A stretch of DNA of 64,000 nucleotides from Acidobacteriota bacterium (GCA_016700175.1 CP065003.1:3730001-3794000), one strand, 5' to 3'. Positions 51,146 through 60,530 are shown, numbered from the stretch's first letter. A program made the numbers and translations. The notes: a model not told the origin generated them from the letters alone.

Positions 51146-52024
51146 CTAATTCTCCGCCGGCTCAGACCGCGTCCCCGGTATTGCCGTCAGCAACCTCTTC
51201 TCATTCTCCCGCTGAAAATACGCTGCCAGTTCAAGCCGCAGGCTGACGACCTTTCCCCGGGTCCTTCCTTGCGTGTCGTCGCGTCCGGCCGGAGCCGAAG
51301 GGTTCGCGGAGGCGGTCGTCGCCTGCGTCCCCTCGGGAGTTGTCGATTCCTCGGTCTCGGACGGCTCGAGTTCTATCGAACTGATGACGATGTATTCGTT
51401 ACTGTTCTCGATCTCGTTCAGGAACCGCCGAAGGTTTATGTAAGATCCTTCTACCGTCATCGTCACGTAGATTCCCGGAAACAGGCTCTGGTACCTGGCC
51501 CGTCCGCTCTGGGCGCGCTCGTTCGCGCCCGCACGCCTCTCCTCGTCGGAGATCTCGATCGGCGTGTAGTCGGGACCTGTGGAATTCACGAGCCCGAACG
51601 CGTTTATCAGTCCGTTAAGCCTATGGTAGATCGCAGTTCTGCCGATCGATTCTTCCTGCAGAAAGCGGACCTCGAAATCCTCCGCACTGGCGACGAGTCT
51701 CGCGACCTGGCCCTCCGTATCGGTCATATTGCCGAACTTCTTGTTCGCGGCCGCTAGTTCCGTATCCAGCTGATCCCGCCGCGCGCGGTTCGCCTCCAGT
51801 TCCCTCGATTCCGGAAGGACGAACAGAAGATATCCGCCTGCCACCAAGAGCAGGAAGACGAGCGAAACACCGACGGCCGCCATCTCCAGCGGCCCCCACA
51901 TACCTTTGTAAACCGTCTTCTTCCTGCGGCGCGCCGGAAGCTCTTCCACGGTCTCTTCAACGACCACGGCCGTCTCTTCCGGCTCGTTGGCGGAGTTCTC
52001 TTCAAATGGCTGCTTGTCTTCCAT
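51146..52024 (-). CDS. pilO: PilO-like pilus assembly protein
   Basis: 292 residues. A long acidic cytoplasmic tail (about 45 residues), one membrane helix (MAAVGVSLVFLLLVAGGYLLF), a coiled coil (RELEANRARRDQLDTELAAANKKFGN) and a ferredoxin-like domain (RARYQSLFPGIYVTMTVEGSYINLRRFLNEIENSNEYIVI), the PilO layout. It starts directly after the pilN stop. The long acidic N-terminus is not usual and may contact the cytoplasmic PilM/PilB side. Confidence 0.8.
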   Translation of the reverse strand: MEDKQPFEENSANEPEETAVVVEETVEELPARRRKKTVYKGMWGPLEMAAVGVSLVFLLLVAGGYLLFVLPESRELEANRARRDQLDTELAAANKKFGNMTDTEGQVARLVASAEDFEVRFLQEESIGRTAIYHRLNGLINAFGLVNSTGPDYTPIEISDEERRAGANERAQSGRARYQSLFPGIYVTMTVEGSYINLRRFLNEIENSNEYIVISSIELEPSETEESTTPEGTQATTASANPSAPAGRDDTQGRTRGKVVSLRLELAAYFQRENEKRLLTAIPGTRSEPAEN

Positions 52025-52651
52025 TTATCTCTCGCCACCTCCGGAGGTGATGCGCGCTACGTCTGAAGGCGCCGCGGGAGCGTAACCGGCCCTCGGCGTA
52101 TAGATAAGCCTGAGTGTGAATTCGGAGTATGTGAATCGGTCGCTTTTCTGAAGGTCCTGGCCGCGAAGCGACGCCCGGAAGATCCCCGTCTCATTCATTC
52201 GCCTGATCATTTCCAGCACGCCCTGGTATTCCCGCGCGAGGACCGCGAAATCGAGCTCTGCCTTCAGCTGTTCGCCGTCGCGGTAGACATTCTCGACGTT
52301 GATCCGCGATGCGCTCACGCTGCCGGGAAGCACCGTCTCGAGGTCCGAAAGAAGCCTCGACCAGCTGAAATCCTTGTGCGCCACCAAAGTGTGTGCCGCG
52401 ACCATTAGCTGCTGCTGCGGCGGCGTAAGGCTCTGCCTGACCTGGTCCTCCTTTTCCTTAAGGACCTCGAGCTGCTTGACCATGTTGTCGATGTCGCTTC
52501 TTACAAGCTCATTCGTGGCCGATGCCCGTCTGTATTCGGCGATGCCGAAAATGGCGCCGATGAGCGCGACAAGGATCACCGCGGCCGCGATGAGGTACGG
52601 CAGCGTCCTGTTCCTGAAAGGATTAGAAGAGAGATTGAGGTTGTCTAACAC
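52025..52651 (-). CDS. pilN: PilN-like pilus assembly protein
   Basis: 208 residues from a GTG start with GAGG 5 bp upstream. The conserved cytoplasmic N-terminal motif of PilN is present as NLSSNPFRNR, where PilN uses INLLPWR-type sequence to bind PilM. One membrane helix (TLPYLIAAAVILVALIGAIFG), a coiled coil (LVRSDIDNMVKQLEVLKEKED) and a ferredoxin-like end (LLSDLETVLPGSVSASRINVE) follow. It is the first gene of the operon; the 192 bp upstream must hold the promoter. PilM and the secretin PilQ are not in the window. Confidence 0.8.
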   Translation of the reverse strand: MLDNLNLSSNPFRNRTLPYLIAAAVILVALIGAIFGIAEYRRASATNELVRSDIDNMVKQLEVLKEKEDQVRQSLTPPQQQLMVAAHTLVAHKDFSWSRLLSDLETVLPGSVSASRINVENVYRDGEQLKAELDFAVLAREYQGVLEMIRRMNETGIFRASLRGQDLQKSDRFTYSEFTLRLIYTPRAGYAPAAPSDVARITSGGGER

Positions 52652-52843
52652 TGCGCCTCTAAGAATCGGTAATATTGGCCGGGGTTGTAAAGCCGTCCGG
52701 ACGGCGGCTGATTAACCTTGGAATTCTAACACGAATGTCCAAAGGCAAACAGCGCGGGCCGCGGATGGTACAGACGGTCGGCGGCATTGAAACCTCGGCG
52801 CCATCCTTGATACCACGCAAGGCGCTTCGTTCGGTTGCAAATA

Positions 52844-53779
52844 TTAGGATTCTCGGGGAGGAAGCGGTCGCGAAAGCTCCTCGTCCGTCAGGTCCCTGTA
52901 GGCGCAGACCTTGTTTCGGCCAAGGCGCTTGGCCTTATAGAGCGCCGAGTCGGCCATTTCAACGAGCTCGATCGGGTCTTCGGAGTCCTGCGGGAACGAG
53001 GCGACCCCTATGCTCATCGTGATGTGATGGATGCCCGACGGCCTGCCTTGCCTGATGACGCTGAACGGCTGGCGTTCGATCGTCTTCCTAATCCGCTCCG
53101 CGGCGACCATCGCCTGGTTCATCTCCGCCTCAAGGAGAAAGGCCGCAAACTCCTCGCCGCCGAACCGCGAGGCTGCATCGCCGTTCCTGAGTATGCTCAT
53201 GATGCACATACCGATCTCTTCTATCGTCTTGCTGCCCGTCAGGTGACCGTATGTGTCGTTGACGTTCTTGAAGTGGTCGATGTCCATCATCAGGACGCAA
53301 AAAGGCAGATCGCTTTGTTTTGCGCGAGAGGCCTCGCGGCGCAGCTCGGAGAAGAAGGACCGGCTGGACAGCAGTCCCGTAAGGTCATCGTGCGCCAGAA
53401 GCCGCCTTATTTGGTGCTGGTACTCGCGGTCGATCTCGTCTAGCAGCTCGAACCTGAGTATGTGTTCCCCGAGGGCGATCTTGTCGCCGTTGTGGAGAGT
53501 TTCTTCGGAGATCTTCTCGCCGTTCAGAAGCGTTCCGTTCGAGGAGCCGAGGTCCTCCAGCAGATATGCGGTCTCCCCCGTGTTCTCATCGGTTACCGCC
53601 GTGATTCGTGCATGCCGCCGGGAGATCCTCGTGTCATTTACCCTGACGTCCGCTTCGAGAGCCCTGCCGATGATCACTTCCTCCCGTTCGAGGGGGATCG
53701 GGACGGCCAGCAGGTCGCCAGTCAAAAATACGAGCGCGGGACGCAAATCTCTTTTCGGGCGTTTTGTCTGGGTGCTCAT
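52844..53779 (-). CDS. FHA-GGDEF diguanylate cyclase
   Basis: 311 residues from ATG 53779. An FHA phosphothreonine-binding domain (about residues 18-115) has its key residues G39-R40, S53-R-R-H56 and N81-G82. A GGDEF domain follows, with DDLTGLLSSRSFF, MMDIDHFKNVNDTYGH and the active-site loop G207-G-E-E-F211. An RxxD inhibitory site (R198-N-G-D201) sits five residues before it. The enzyme should make cyclic di-GMP with product inhibition, its FHA domain tying output to Ser/Thr kinase signalling. It is divergent from the GT9 gene. It is close to the pilus operon, which c-di-GMP often controls. Confidence 0.93.
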   Translation of the reverse strand: MSTQTKRPKRDLRPALVFLTGDLLAVPIPLEREEVIIGRALEADVRVNDTRISRRHARITAVTDENTGETAYLLEDLGSSNGTLLNGEKISEETLHNGDKIALGEHILRFELLDEIDREYQHQIRRLLAHDDLTGLLSSRSFFSELRREASRAKQSDLPFCVLMMDIDHFKNVNDTYGHLTGSKTIEEIGMCIMSILRNGDAASRFGGEEFAAFLLEAEMNQAMVAAERIRKTIERQPFSVIRQGRPSGIHHITMSIGVASFPQDSEDPIELVEMADSALYKAKRLGRNKVCAYRDLTDEELSRPLPPRES

Positions 53780-53943
53780 TCTTGAACAATAAATGCGAAC
53801 GTGAGAAAGCGAGGGGGCGGGTACCGACAAATAGAATAACGTATCCGCCCGCCTGTTTTCCACAAAAAACCCCGGGATCGCCCGAACGAGCCTGCCGTGA
53901 GAGATTTGCCAACACGGGCCAATTGATCCATATTTTTCAGAAG

Positions 53944-55029
53944 ATGCGGGTCCTCATAGTAAAACTGAGCAGTATCGGGGACATCGTCCACACGCTCCCC
54001 GCGGCAGCGGCGATCAGGCGGGCCGTTCCGGACGCGAACATATACTGGGTTGCCGAGCGGAGGAGCTCGGAGGTCCTCCGAAACAACCGCTTGCTGGATG
54101 GCCTCATCGAAGTCGACACAAAAGCTCTGAGGCGCGGAAATGCAGTGCTTGGGAAGACATTGGAATCTGCATTCAGGCAGTTCCAGGAACTCCGCGCCCC
54201 AGAGCTTGACCTTTCTATAGACTTCCAGGGACTCTTCAAATCAGCTTCGATCGCGAGACTTTCAGGCGCCGGGCGCAGGTTCGGGTTCACCAAGGATAAC
54301 CTTCGGGAACCGGAATGCCGCTTCCTTTATACCGACCGGGTGGAGGTCGAGCCCGTACAGAACGTCGTGACCAAGAATCTGGAACTGGCGGAGAAGGCAG
54401 TCTCGGCCGTGCTGGGCGAACGCTTGTCCTTTGACCGAACGACGGTGGAGTTTCCTATCACCACGGATGTTTCTCACCGGGAAGAGGCTGAGAAGGTTGC
54501 CGAACAGGCGGGAGGGCTGTTCGCGATACTCAACCCAGGTGGTGGATGGGTTACGAAACTGTGGCGCGCCGAAGACTACGGCGCGCTAGCCGATCTGATA
54601 TACGAACAAACCGGCCTCGTGCCGGTTGTTACGGCAGGCCCCGGTGAGAACGAATTGATCGAGCGTGTAAGTTCCGCAGCGAGGTCCGCGCGGCTGATTC
54701 CTGCACGGCTCAGCCTGAAAGGATTCCACGAGCTCGCGCGGTTGGCTGCGGTCTACGTCGGCGGGGATACAGGGCCGACCCATTTGGCCGTCGCCGCGGG
54801 ATGCCCGGTGGTCGGGATCTTCGGGCCGACCGAGTGGTGGCGGAACGGAAGCGTGAATCCCGAGGACGTCTGTGTCGGAAGGGAAGATATCGAGTGCAGG
54901 ATCAACTGCCACAGGAGGACCTGCAACAGGTGGATCTGCATGGACATTTCTCCCGCCGAGGTTCTTGAGGCCGTCCAGGCCCGTCTGAGAACCGCGAAGC
55001 GCGCAGCGGGAGAAAAAGCCGCTATCTGA
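53944..55029 (+). CDS. Glycosyltransferase family 9 (heptosyltransferase-like)
   Basis: 361 residues from ATG 53944; the open frame above runs through spacer. Motifs are MRVLIVKLSSIGDIVHTLPA at the N-terminus (the last word is typical of WaaC), LSIDFQGLFKSASIARLSGA, AILNPGGGWVTKLWRAEDY and YVGGDTGPTHLAVAAGCPVVGIFGPT, the last holding the nucleotide-sugar loop. It would add a heptose or similar sugar to lipid A-core, so a lipopolysaccharide-bearing outer membrane is suggested. A C-terminal Cys cluster (ECRINCHRRTCNRWIC) resembles that seen in GT9 enzymes with cysteine-rich tails. It begins a co-directional run up to the branching enzyme. Confidence 0.9.
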   Translation: MRVLIVKLSSIGDIVHTLPAAAAIRRAVPDANIYWVAERRSSEVLRNNRLLDGLIEVDTKALRRGNAVLGKTLESAFRQFQELRAPELDLSIDFQGLFKSASIARLSGAGRRFGFTKDNLREPECRFLYTDRVEVEPVQNVVTKNLELAEKAVSAVLGERLSFDRTTVEFPITTDVSHREEAEKVAEQAGGLFAILNPGGGWVTKLWRAEDYGALADLIYEQTGLVPVVTAGPGENELIERVSSAARSARLIPARLSLKGFHELARLAAVYVGGDTGPTHLAVAAGCPVVGIFGPTEWWRNGSVNPEDVCVGREDIECRINCHRRTCNRWICMDISPAEVLEAVQARLRTAKRAAGEKAAI

Positions 55030-55046
55030 GCCTGCCTCTTAGGTCT

Positions 55047-56162
55047 ATGACCGTTGCCATCTACAGTTCAACATCCCGGACAAAAGGCGTGAAGTACGCC
55101 GGCTCAAAGCTGCGTCTTCTTCCGCACATTCTGAAGCTCGTCCGCCAGACCGGGGCGGAAACGGTTCTTGACGGATTCTCGGGAACGACCCGAGTTTCGC
55201 AGGCGCTCGCGGCGGACGGGGTTCGCGTAACGGCGAACGATACGTCCGACCTCTCAAGGGTCTTCGCGGAATGCTTCTTGACGGCTAAACCGCGTGAAGG
55301 CCGGTATGCGAAGCTGATCGAAAGCCTCAACCGGCTTCCCGGAAAGGACGGCTGGTTTTCCGAACATTACGGGGGAGATCCGGCGAGCCCTGAATCGATC
55401 GGGCCTGACGGATTGAAGAAGCCTTTTCAACTGCACAACACGCGCAGGCTCGACGCCATTCGGGACGAGATTGACCGGCTCTCGCTTTCGCGTTGCGAAA
55501 GAAGCGTTGCCCTTACCAGCCTTGTCCTCGCTCTGGACAAAGTGGACAACACGATCGGGCATTTCGCCTCGTACCTGCGGGAATGGTCGCCTCGTTCGTA
55601 CGGCGATCTGAGGCTGGAGGTGCCGAGGTTCACAAGGACCATCGATGGACACGAGGTGCTTCAGGAAGACGCTGCGGATGCAGCGGAAAGAACTCCGGCG
55701 GATCTCGCGTATTTTGATCCTCCATATGGCTCGAACAACGCGAAAATGCCGCCGTCGAGGGTCAGATACGGCGCTTATTACCATTTCTGGAAAACGGTGA
55801 TCCTGAACGACAGGCCGGAGCTTTTCGGAAAAGCGAAGCGCAGGAAAGATTCGGCCGACGACGCGAACTACTCGCCGTACGAAGATTTTCGATTCGCGCC
55901 GGACGGGGAATTCGTCGCCGTCAACGCCCTTCGGGATCTGCTTTCGAAAACGTCATCACGATTCGTCTTGCTCTCTTACAGTTCGGGAGGCCGCGCGACC
56001 AGGCGTTCACTCGAAGCCGTGATGAGGGGCTGCGGAGACATCGTGGCGGCGGTCGAAGTGGACCTCCGGCGGAATGTTATGGCGGAAATGAGTTGGACAA
56101 AGGAGTGGACCCGTGAAGGTGGGGCTCCGAACCGGGAGTATCTTTTCCTTCTCGCCAGATGA
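55047..56162 (+). CDS. D12-class N6-adenine DNA methyltransferase
   Basis: 371 residues. Class D12 (Dam/DpnM type) features: GVKYAGSKLRLLPHILKLV near the N-terminus (SAM-site FxGxK-like), LDGFSGTTRVSQALAADG, and the catalytic D224-P-P-Y in LAYFDPPYGSNN. A central helical segment (FQLHNTRRLDAIRDEIDRL) is the DNA-recognition part. No restriction enzyme lies next to it, so it is either an orphan regulatory methylase or a leftover. It starts 17 bp after the GT9 stop and overlaps the ICMT-like gene by 4 bp, so it is carried within a housekeeping-type run. Confidence 0.9.
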   Translation: MTVAIYSSTSRTKGVKYAGSKLRLLPHILKLVRQTGAETVLDGFSGTTRVSQALAADGVRVTANDTSDLSRVFAECFLTAKPREGRYAKLIESLNRLPGKDGWFSEHYGGDPASPESIGPDGLKKPFQLHNTRRLDAIRDEIDRLSLSRCERSVALTSLVLALDKVDNTIGHFASYLREWSPRSYGDLRLEVPRFTRTIDGHEVLQEDAADAAERTPADLAYFDPPYGSNNAKMPPSRVRYGAYYHFWKTVILNDRPELFGKAKRRKDSADDANYSPYEDFRFAPDGEFVAVNALRDLLSKTSSRFVLLSYSSGGRATRRSLEAVMRGCGDIVAAVEVDLRRNVMAEMSWTKEWTREGGAPNREYLFLLAR

Positions 56163-56719
56163 TGGCCAAACGAAGCACTTCAGTTCTGCAACGGATCCGC
56201 GTACCGCTCGGCTTTGCGTTCGCCGTTCTCTTCTTGGCATTTGCGGCGCCGACGCCGTTGCTGATGGCGATCGGCATCTCGACAGCACTAATGGGGCTTT
56301 TGCTGCGCGGATGGTCGGCGGGACACATAAGAAAGAACAAGGAGATTACGACCTCCGGGCCGTATTCCAGGACGCGAAACCCCCTCTATCTCGGGAGTTT
56401 TTTGATGGGACTCGGGTTCTCTGTCGCGTCCGGGGTCTGGTGGCTCGCGCTGATCTTTGCGGTCTTCTACCTTGGCATCTATCTTCCGGTGATGCGAATC
56501 GAAGCGCGTGAATTGACACAATCCTTCGGAGACGAGTACAGGAAGTACGCGGAAGAGGTTCCGCTGTTCTTCCCAAGGCTGACGGCGTTCGGTGATTCGA
56601 ACCGCGGTTTCGACAAAGATCTTTATATGAAGTACCGCGAGTACCAGGCGGCGATAGGATTTGCCGCCGTGACCTTTGTGCTTGTTCTGAAGATATTTCT
56701 GATAAAGTATTACCGATGA
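56159..56719 (+). CDS. Isoprenylcysteine carboxyl methyltransferase (ICMT/PEMT)-like protein
   Basis: 186 residues with about four or five membrane helices. The family signature is GPYSRTRNPLYLGSFLMGLG followed by EARELTQSFGDEYRKYAEEVPLFFP. Bacterial members methylate small acceptors, lipids or thiols using SAM, and substrates are mostly unknown. It overlaps both neighbours by 4 bp (ATGA at each end), tying it to the methylase and the DUF3108 gene. Confidence 0.87.
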   Translation: MMAKRSTSVLQRIRVPLGFAFAVLFLAFAAPTPLLMAIGISTALMGLLLRGWSAGHIRKNKEITTSGPYSRTRNPLYLGSFLMGLGFSVASGVWWLALIFAVFYLGIYLPVMRIEARELTQSFGDEYRKYAEEVPLFFPRLTAFGDSNRGFDKDLYMKYREYQAAIGFAAVTFVLVLKIFLIKYYR

Positions 56720-57561
56720 AGTTTCGCGTGTTTCCAATCCTGTTCGTTGTTCTCGCTTTCCTCTGGACCGCGGTGCCTGCGCAAACCGGCGCCGGGCCGC
56801 TCGAGGTGCCGGGACCCGAGGCCAGGACCTTCTCTAACCCGTATTCCGTAGGGGAAACACTGGAGTATGAAGGGAAGTACAAGAAGTTCGGGTTCTCATT
56901 CGGGATAGCGGAAATGACGTTCAACGTCCAGCGAAGAGAGGGCGACGACGTCTACCAGATAGTCTCCGAGGCCCGTTCGAAGGGCACGCTCGCCAAACTC
57001 TTCAACTTTACGTTTTACCAGAAGATCGAGTCGACGGTCGATTCCCGCACACTTCAGGTAATGCGCTCGGTGAAACGCGACGAGCAGAAGGACCGGATAC
57101 GCGACAGCGAGGCGAATTTCGACTACCTGCTGAGGCGTGTCACCTGGGTCGAGACCGACCCCAACGATCCGGTCAAGCCTCCGAAGAGAGTCGCTTCGAC
57201 GATTACAGCTGAAACGCAGGACCTCGTAACCGGAGTGTTCGTGCTCAGAGGCAAGGACCTTGCGGTCGGCAAGACACTGATGTTCAAGGTGACCGATTCA
57301 GGGCTTGTCTACGATGTCCCGGTCAGGGTCACGGGCCGCGAATACGAAAAGACATTGTTCGGAAAGGTCCTCTGCTGGAAAGTCGAACCGGAGATCTTCG
57401 GCGACGGCCGCGTGATCGAGCAGAAGGGAAGCCTCACCATTTGGCTTACGGCGGACGAACGCCGCATTCCTGTCCGAGCCAAGCTCAACACCGAACTCGG
57501 ACGGGTCGAGATCAAGCTTGAAAAGTACGTCTCGCCCTCCGGCGAGGCGGTCGTCGACTGA
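56716..57561 (+). CDS. DUF3108 secreted protein
   Basis: 281 residues with a signal peptide (VFPILFVVLAFLWTAVPAQ). The mature part carries the DUF3108 pattern NPYSVGETLEYEGKYKKFGFSFGIAEMTF, VSEARSKGTLAKLFNFTFYQKIESTVD, and later IWLTADERRIPVRAKLNTELGRVEI. DUF3108 proteins are probably periplasmic or outer-membrane beta proteins, function not set. It overlaps the ICMT-like gene by 4 bp and is followed by a 108-bp spacer. Confidence 0.87.
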   Translation: MKFRVFPILFVVLAFLWTAVPAQTGAGPLEVPGPEARTFSNPYSVGETLEYEGKYKKFGFSFGIAEMTFNVQRREGDDVYQIVSEARSKGTLAKLFNFTFYQKIESTVDSRTLQVMRSVKRDEQKDRIRDSEANFDYLLRRVTWVETDPNDPVKPPKRVASTITAETQDLVTGVFVLRGKDLAVGKTLMFKVTDSGLVYDVPVRVTGREYEKTLFGKVLCWKVEPEIFGDGRVIEQKGSLTIWLTADERRIPVRAKLNTELGRVEIKLEKYVSPSGEAVVD

Positions 57562-57669
57562 TCTTTTCCCGCACCTTCCTCTTTGGCACCCCGCTTCCTT
57601 GTAACCTTGTGAAAAAAAGCTCATAATCTCCTATTTGGTCCGGAGCCGTATCCGGCTCCCGGGAGTGAT

Positions 57670-58809
57670 ATGAGCGAAGAGAAGAAAAAAGTCAGAAAGC
57701 CAGCAGGAAAGGCAGCGCCGAAGAAGGCTGAAAAAGCGGAAAAACCGGCGAGGTCCGTGAAGAAAGCTGGCGCATCGGCAAAGCGATCGAAGCCCATAAA
57801 GGCGGCCTTCAAGAAAGAGGACGTGTTTCCGGGATCTTCCGGGAGCGCGCCGAAGTTTCCTGAGCCCGAGACGCCGGCGATCATCGCCGCGGAAGGGTCC
57901 AATAAGGAACTTGCACGCGATCCGCTCGCGAATCTGAGCCCGCTCGAGAGAAAGCTTGCGGACCCCGTCCTTCCCGAACTTCCGAGGGAAGATCGGGCGC
58001 GACTTCAGATGCAGTCGCCCACAAGGCTCTATTTTTACTGGTCCATCAAACACAATCCTTTCAAGACGCTCAACCGGGCTTTCGGTGACGCGACAGGCAG
58101 TTATGCGCTTGTCGTTAAACTCGTGGACCATACGCACGGAACCGAAGAGATCTACCGGGTTGAACCGGAAGGAAGCTGGTGGTTCAATGTCGAGCCCGAC
58201 AGCCTTTATCGCGCCGAAGTCGGGTTCTATGCCCCGAACCGGCCGTACATAAGGATCGTGTTCTCGAATTACGTTAGGACTCCGCGGCGCAGCCCTTCTC
58301 GAAGGACAGAATACGTTCCGCATTTCACAGTATCTGCGAACGAGTTCGCGCAGGTTCTCGACGCGTCCGGATACTCGCGCGACGCGTACGAGGTCGCGTT
58401 GGCCGGGGACGACCGTGAAACTGCGGATTCCAGAGCTCGCGAAGCGCTAAGCGGTCTTTTGGGACGAGCCGGTTTCGACTTGTCCGGTTACGACGGCGAC
58501 GATCTTCGGTTCATATTGCTCGCGATAGCTTCGGGTTATTCCTTTGCGGAGCTAAAGGGCCAGATAAGCGAACGGCTGTTCGAAAAGCTTTCCGAGAGCG
58601 GAGCGAAATTCTCCGGCGAGCAGGCGCTCGCGGCTCTCCAGGACAATTTCGAGGTGGAAACGGACGAGATCCCGGAAGAGGAAGAGATCGGCCCTGCGGT
58701 CTTCGGCCTGAGCGCGGTGAACTTTCCGAGGCGGATCAAGACGCGCCGCGTTCCGACAAAACTTCTCAATAAGCTGTCGAAGTTTGACACCGTCAGTTCT
58801 TCCCGTTAA
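57670..58809 (+). CDS. DUF4912 protein with Lys/Ala-rich N-terminus
   Basis: 379 residues. The first 60 or so residues are Lys/Ala/Pro-rich (KAAPKKAEKAEKPARSVKK), like histone-H1-type tails that bind DNA or other polyanions. The DUF4912 domain follows (LQMQSPTRLYFYWSIKHNPF, YALVVKLVDHTHGTEEIYRV, GSWWFNVEPDSLYRAEVGFY). The rest is helical. DUF4912 genes often lie next to GH57 branching-enzyme genes, as here (90 bp), so a role in glycogen-like glucan metabolism, perhaps glucan binding, is inferred. Confidence 0.82.
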   Translation: MSEEKKKVRKPAGKAAPKKAEKAEKPARSVKKAGASAKRSKPIKAAFKKEDVFPGSSGSAPKFPEPETPAIIAAEGSNKELARDPLANLSPLERKLADPVLPELPREDRARLQMQSPTRLYFYWSIKHNPFKTLNRAFGDATGSYALVVKLVDHTHGTEEIYRVEPEGSWWFNVEPDSLYRAEVGFYAPNRPYIRIVFSNYVRTPRRSPSRRTEYVPHFTVSANEFAQVLDASGYSRDAYEVALAGDDRETADSRAREALSGLLGRAGFDLSGYDGDDLRFILLAIASGYSFAELKGQISERLFEKLSESGAKFSGEQALAALQDNFEVETDEIPEEEEIGPAVFGLSAVNFPRRIKTRRVPTKLLNKLSKFDTVSSSR

Positions 58810-58899
58810 TAACTAGCGGGTAAAGTAAGTCGCCGGCGGGTGTTGCGGTCAGACGCCGCTTGCACCGCCGGCTTTCGTTTCCGCAGACGGACCAAGTCT

Positions 58900-60498
58900 A
58901 TGCCGGTCGGTTACTTCAGCCTGATCCTCCACGCCCACCTGCCGTTCGTCCGGCATCCGGAGTACCCGGAATTCCTCGAAGAAGACTGGCTTTACGAAGC
59001 GATCACCGAAGTCTACATCCCTCTGATCTTCATCTTCGAGCGTCTTTACGACGCCGACGCCAAGCCCCGACTCGCGATGAACATCTCGCCTCCGCTGTGC
59101 GAAATGCTCGCGGACAAACTGCTCGAAACCCGCTACACGCGGCACCTCGAAAACCTGATCGAACTCGCCCGGAAGGAATTCGAGAGGGTCAGGAAAGAGG
59201 ACCCGGAGTTCTACGACGTCGTCGAGATGTACGTCGATTTTCTCGAATCCTCGCTCGAGCTTTGGAACGACAAGTATAACCGTAATCTTATCAATGCTTT
59301 CCGCGAGCTGCAGGACAAGGGCGTACTCGAGATCATCACCTGCGGCGCGACGCACGGCTTTCTTCCGCTGATCTCCACCGCAGAATCGAGACGTGCGCAG
59401 ATCGAGGTCGCAGTAAGGAATTACGAGAAGCACTTCGGCCGCAAGCCCCGAGGGATCTGGCTTCCCGAATGCGCTTACGAGGAAGGCGTAGAGGACATCC
59501 TGAAGGACGCGGGCATCGAGTATTTCATAGGAGATTCGCACGCGATCCTCTACGGCGATCCGAGGCCGAAATACGGGGTTCATGCGCCGGTCGTCTGCCC
59601 GAACGGCGTCGCGGTCTTCGCGCGGGATATCGAAACCAGCCAGCAGGTCTGGAGTGCGGAAGTGGGTTATCCCGGCAATCCCATCTACAGGGAGTTCTAC
59701 CGCGACATAGGTTGGGACCTGCCTATAGAGTACCTAAAGCCTCATCTGCACAAGGACGGGAACCGCCGGCACCTTGGACTCAAGTACTACCGGATCACCG
59801 GAAGGGATGTCGCGCAGAATGAAAAGCGACCGTACAAACCGCTCGCGGCGTCGATGAGGGCTGCTGAAGACGCCGGCGATTTTCTTTCAAAGCGCATCGA
59901 GCAGGCGCAACAGTTAAGCGCGAGGTTCGGCGGGCATCCTCCGTTGGTAGTCTCGCCCTACGACGCAGAGCTCTACGGGCACTGGTGGTTCGAGGGTCCG
60001 CAGTTCATCGACTACCTTTTCAGGAAGATCCACTTCGATCAGGACGTCGTTCGCGCGGTGACGCCCGGCGATTATCTCGACGCGGGCGTGCCGATCCAGA
60101 TCCAGAAGCCTTCGGCATCTTCGTGGGGCGAGGCCGGCTACTACAAGGTCTGGCTGAACGAAGGGACTTCGTGGATGTACCGTTACACGCACGAGGCTGA
60201 ACGGCGGATGACGGACCTTGCGAACCGTTTCACGGACCCGTCCGGTACGGAGGAGCGAGCACTGAACCAATGCGCGCGCGAGCTTCTCCTCGCGCAGTCG
60301 AGCGACTGGGCTTTCCAGATCTACCAGGGCACGACGGTCGAGTATTCGTCCAGGCGATTCCGCTCCCACATCCAGCGGTTCGATCTCCTTGCGAGCGGCC
60401 TTGAAACCGGCGAGGTCGATGAGGAACTGCTCGCCGAGCTCGAGAACCGCGACAATATCTTCAGCGAGATCGATTTCAGGGCCTACGCCTCGTTCTGA
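58900..60498 (+). CDS. GH57 1,4-alpha-glucan branching enzyme
   Basis: 532 residues from ATG 58900; the open frame above begins with TTG. Makes alpha-1,6 branches in glycogen-type glucans. GH57 motifs: HAHLPFVRHPEYPEFLEEDW (motif 1), the nucleophile E190 in GIWLPECAYEEG, and the acid D355 in VSPYDAELYGHWWFEGP. These sit close to E183 and D354 of the Thermococcus kodakarensis enzyme. A C-terminal DUF1957-type helical domain (ALNQCARELLLAQSSDWAF) is present. No GlgA/GlgC genes are in the window. Confidence 0.95.
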   Translation: MPVGYFSLILHAHLPFVRHPEYPEFLEEDWLYEAITEVYIPLIFIFERLYDADAKPRLAMNISPPLCEMLADKLLETRYTRHLENLIELARKEFERVRKEDPEFYDVVEMYVDFLESSLELWNDKYNRNLINAFRELQDKGVLEIITCGATHGFLPLISTAESRRAQIEVAVRNYEKHFGRKPRGIWLPECAYEEGVEDILKDAGIEYFIGDSHAILYGDPRPKYGVHAPVVCPNGVAVFARDIETSQQVWSAEVGYPGNPIYREFYRDIGWDLPIEYLKPHLHKDGNRRHLGLKYYRITGRDVAQNEKRPYKPLAASMRAAEDAGDFLSKRIEQAQQLSARFGGHPPLVVSPYDAELYGHWWFEGPQFIDYLFRKIHFDQDVVRAVTPGDYLDAGVPIQIQKPSASSWGEAGYYKVWLNEGTSWMYRYTHEAERRMTDLANRFTDPSGTEERALNQCARELLLAQSSDWAFQIYQGTTVEYSSRRFRSHIQRFDLLASGLETGEVDEELLAELENRDNIFSEIDFRAYASF

Positions 60499-60530
60499 GG
60501 CGCCGCGATATTCCGCTCCCGACGACGGCG

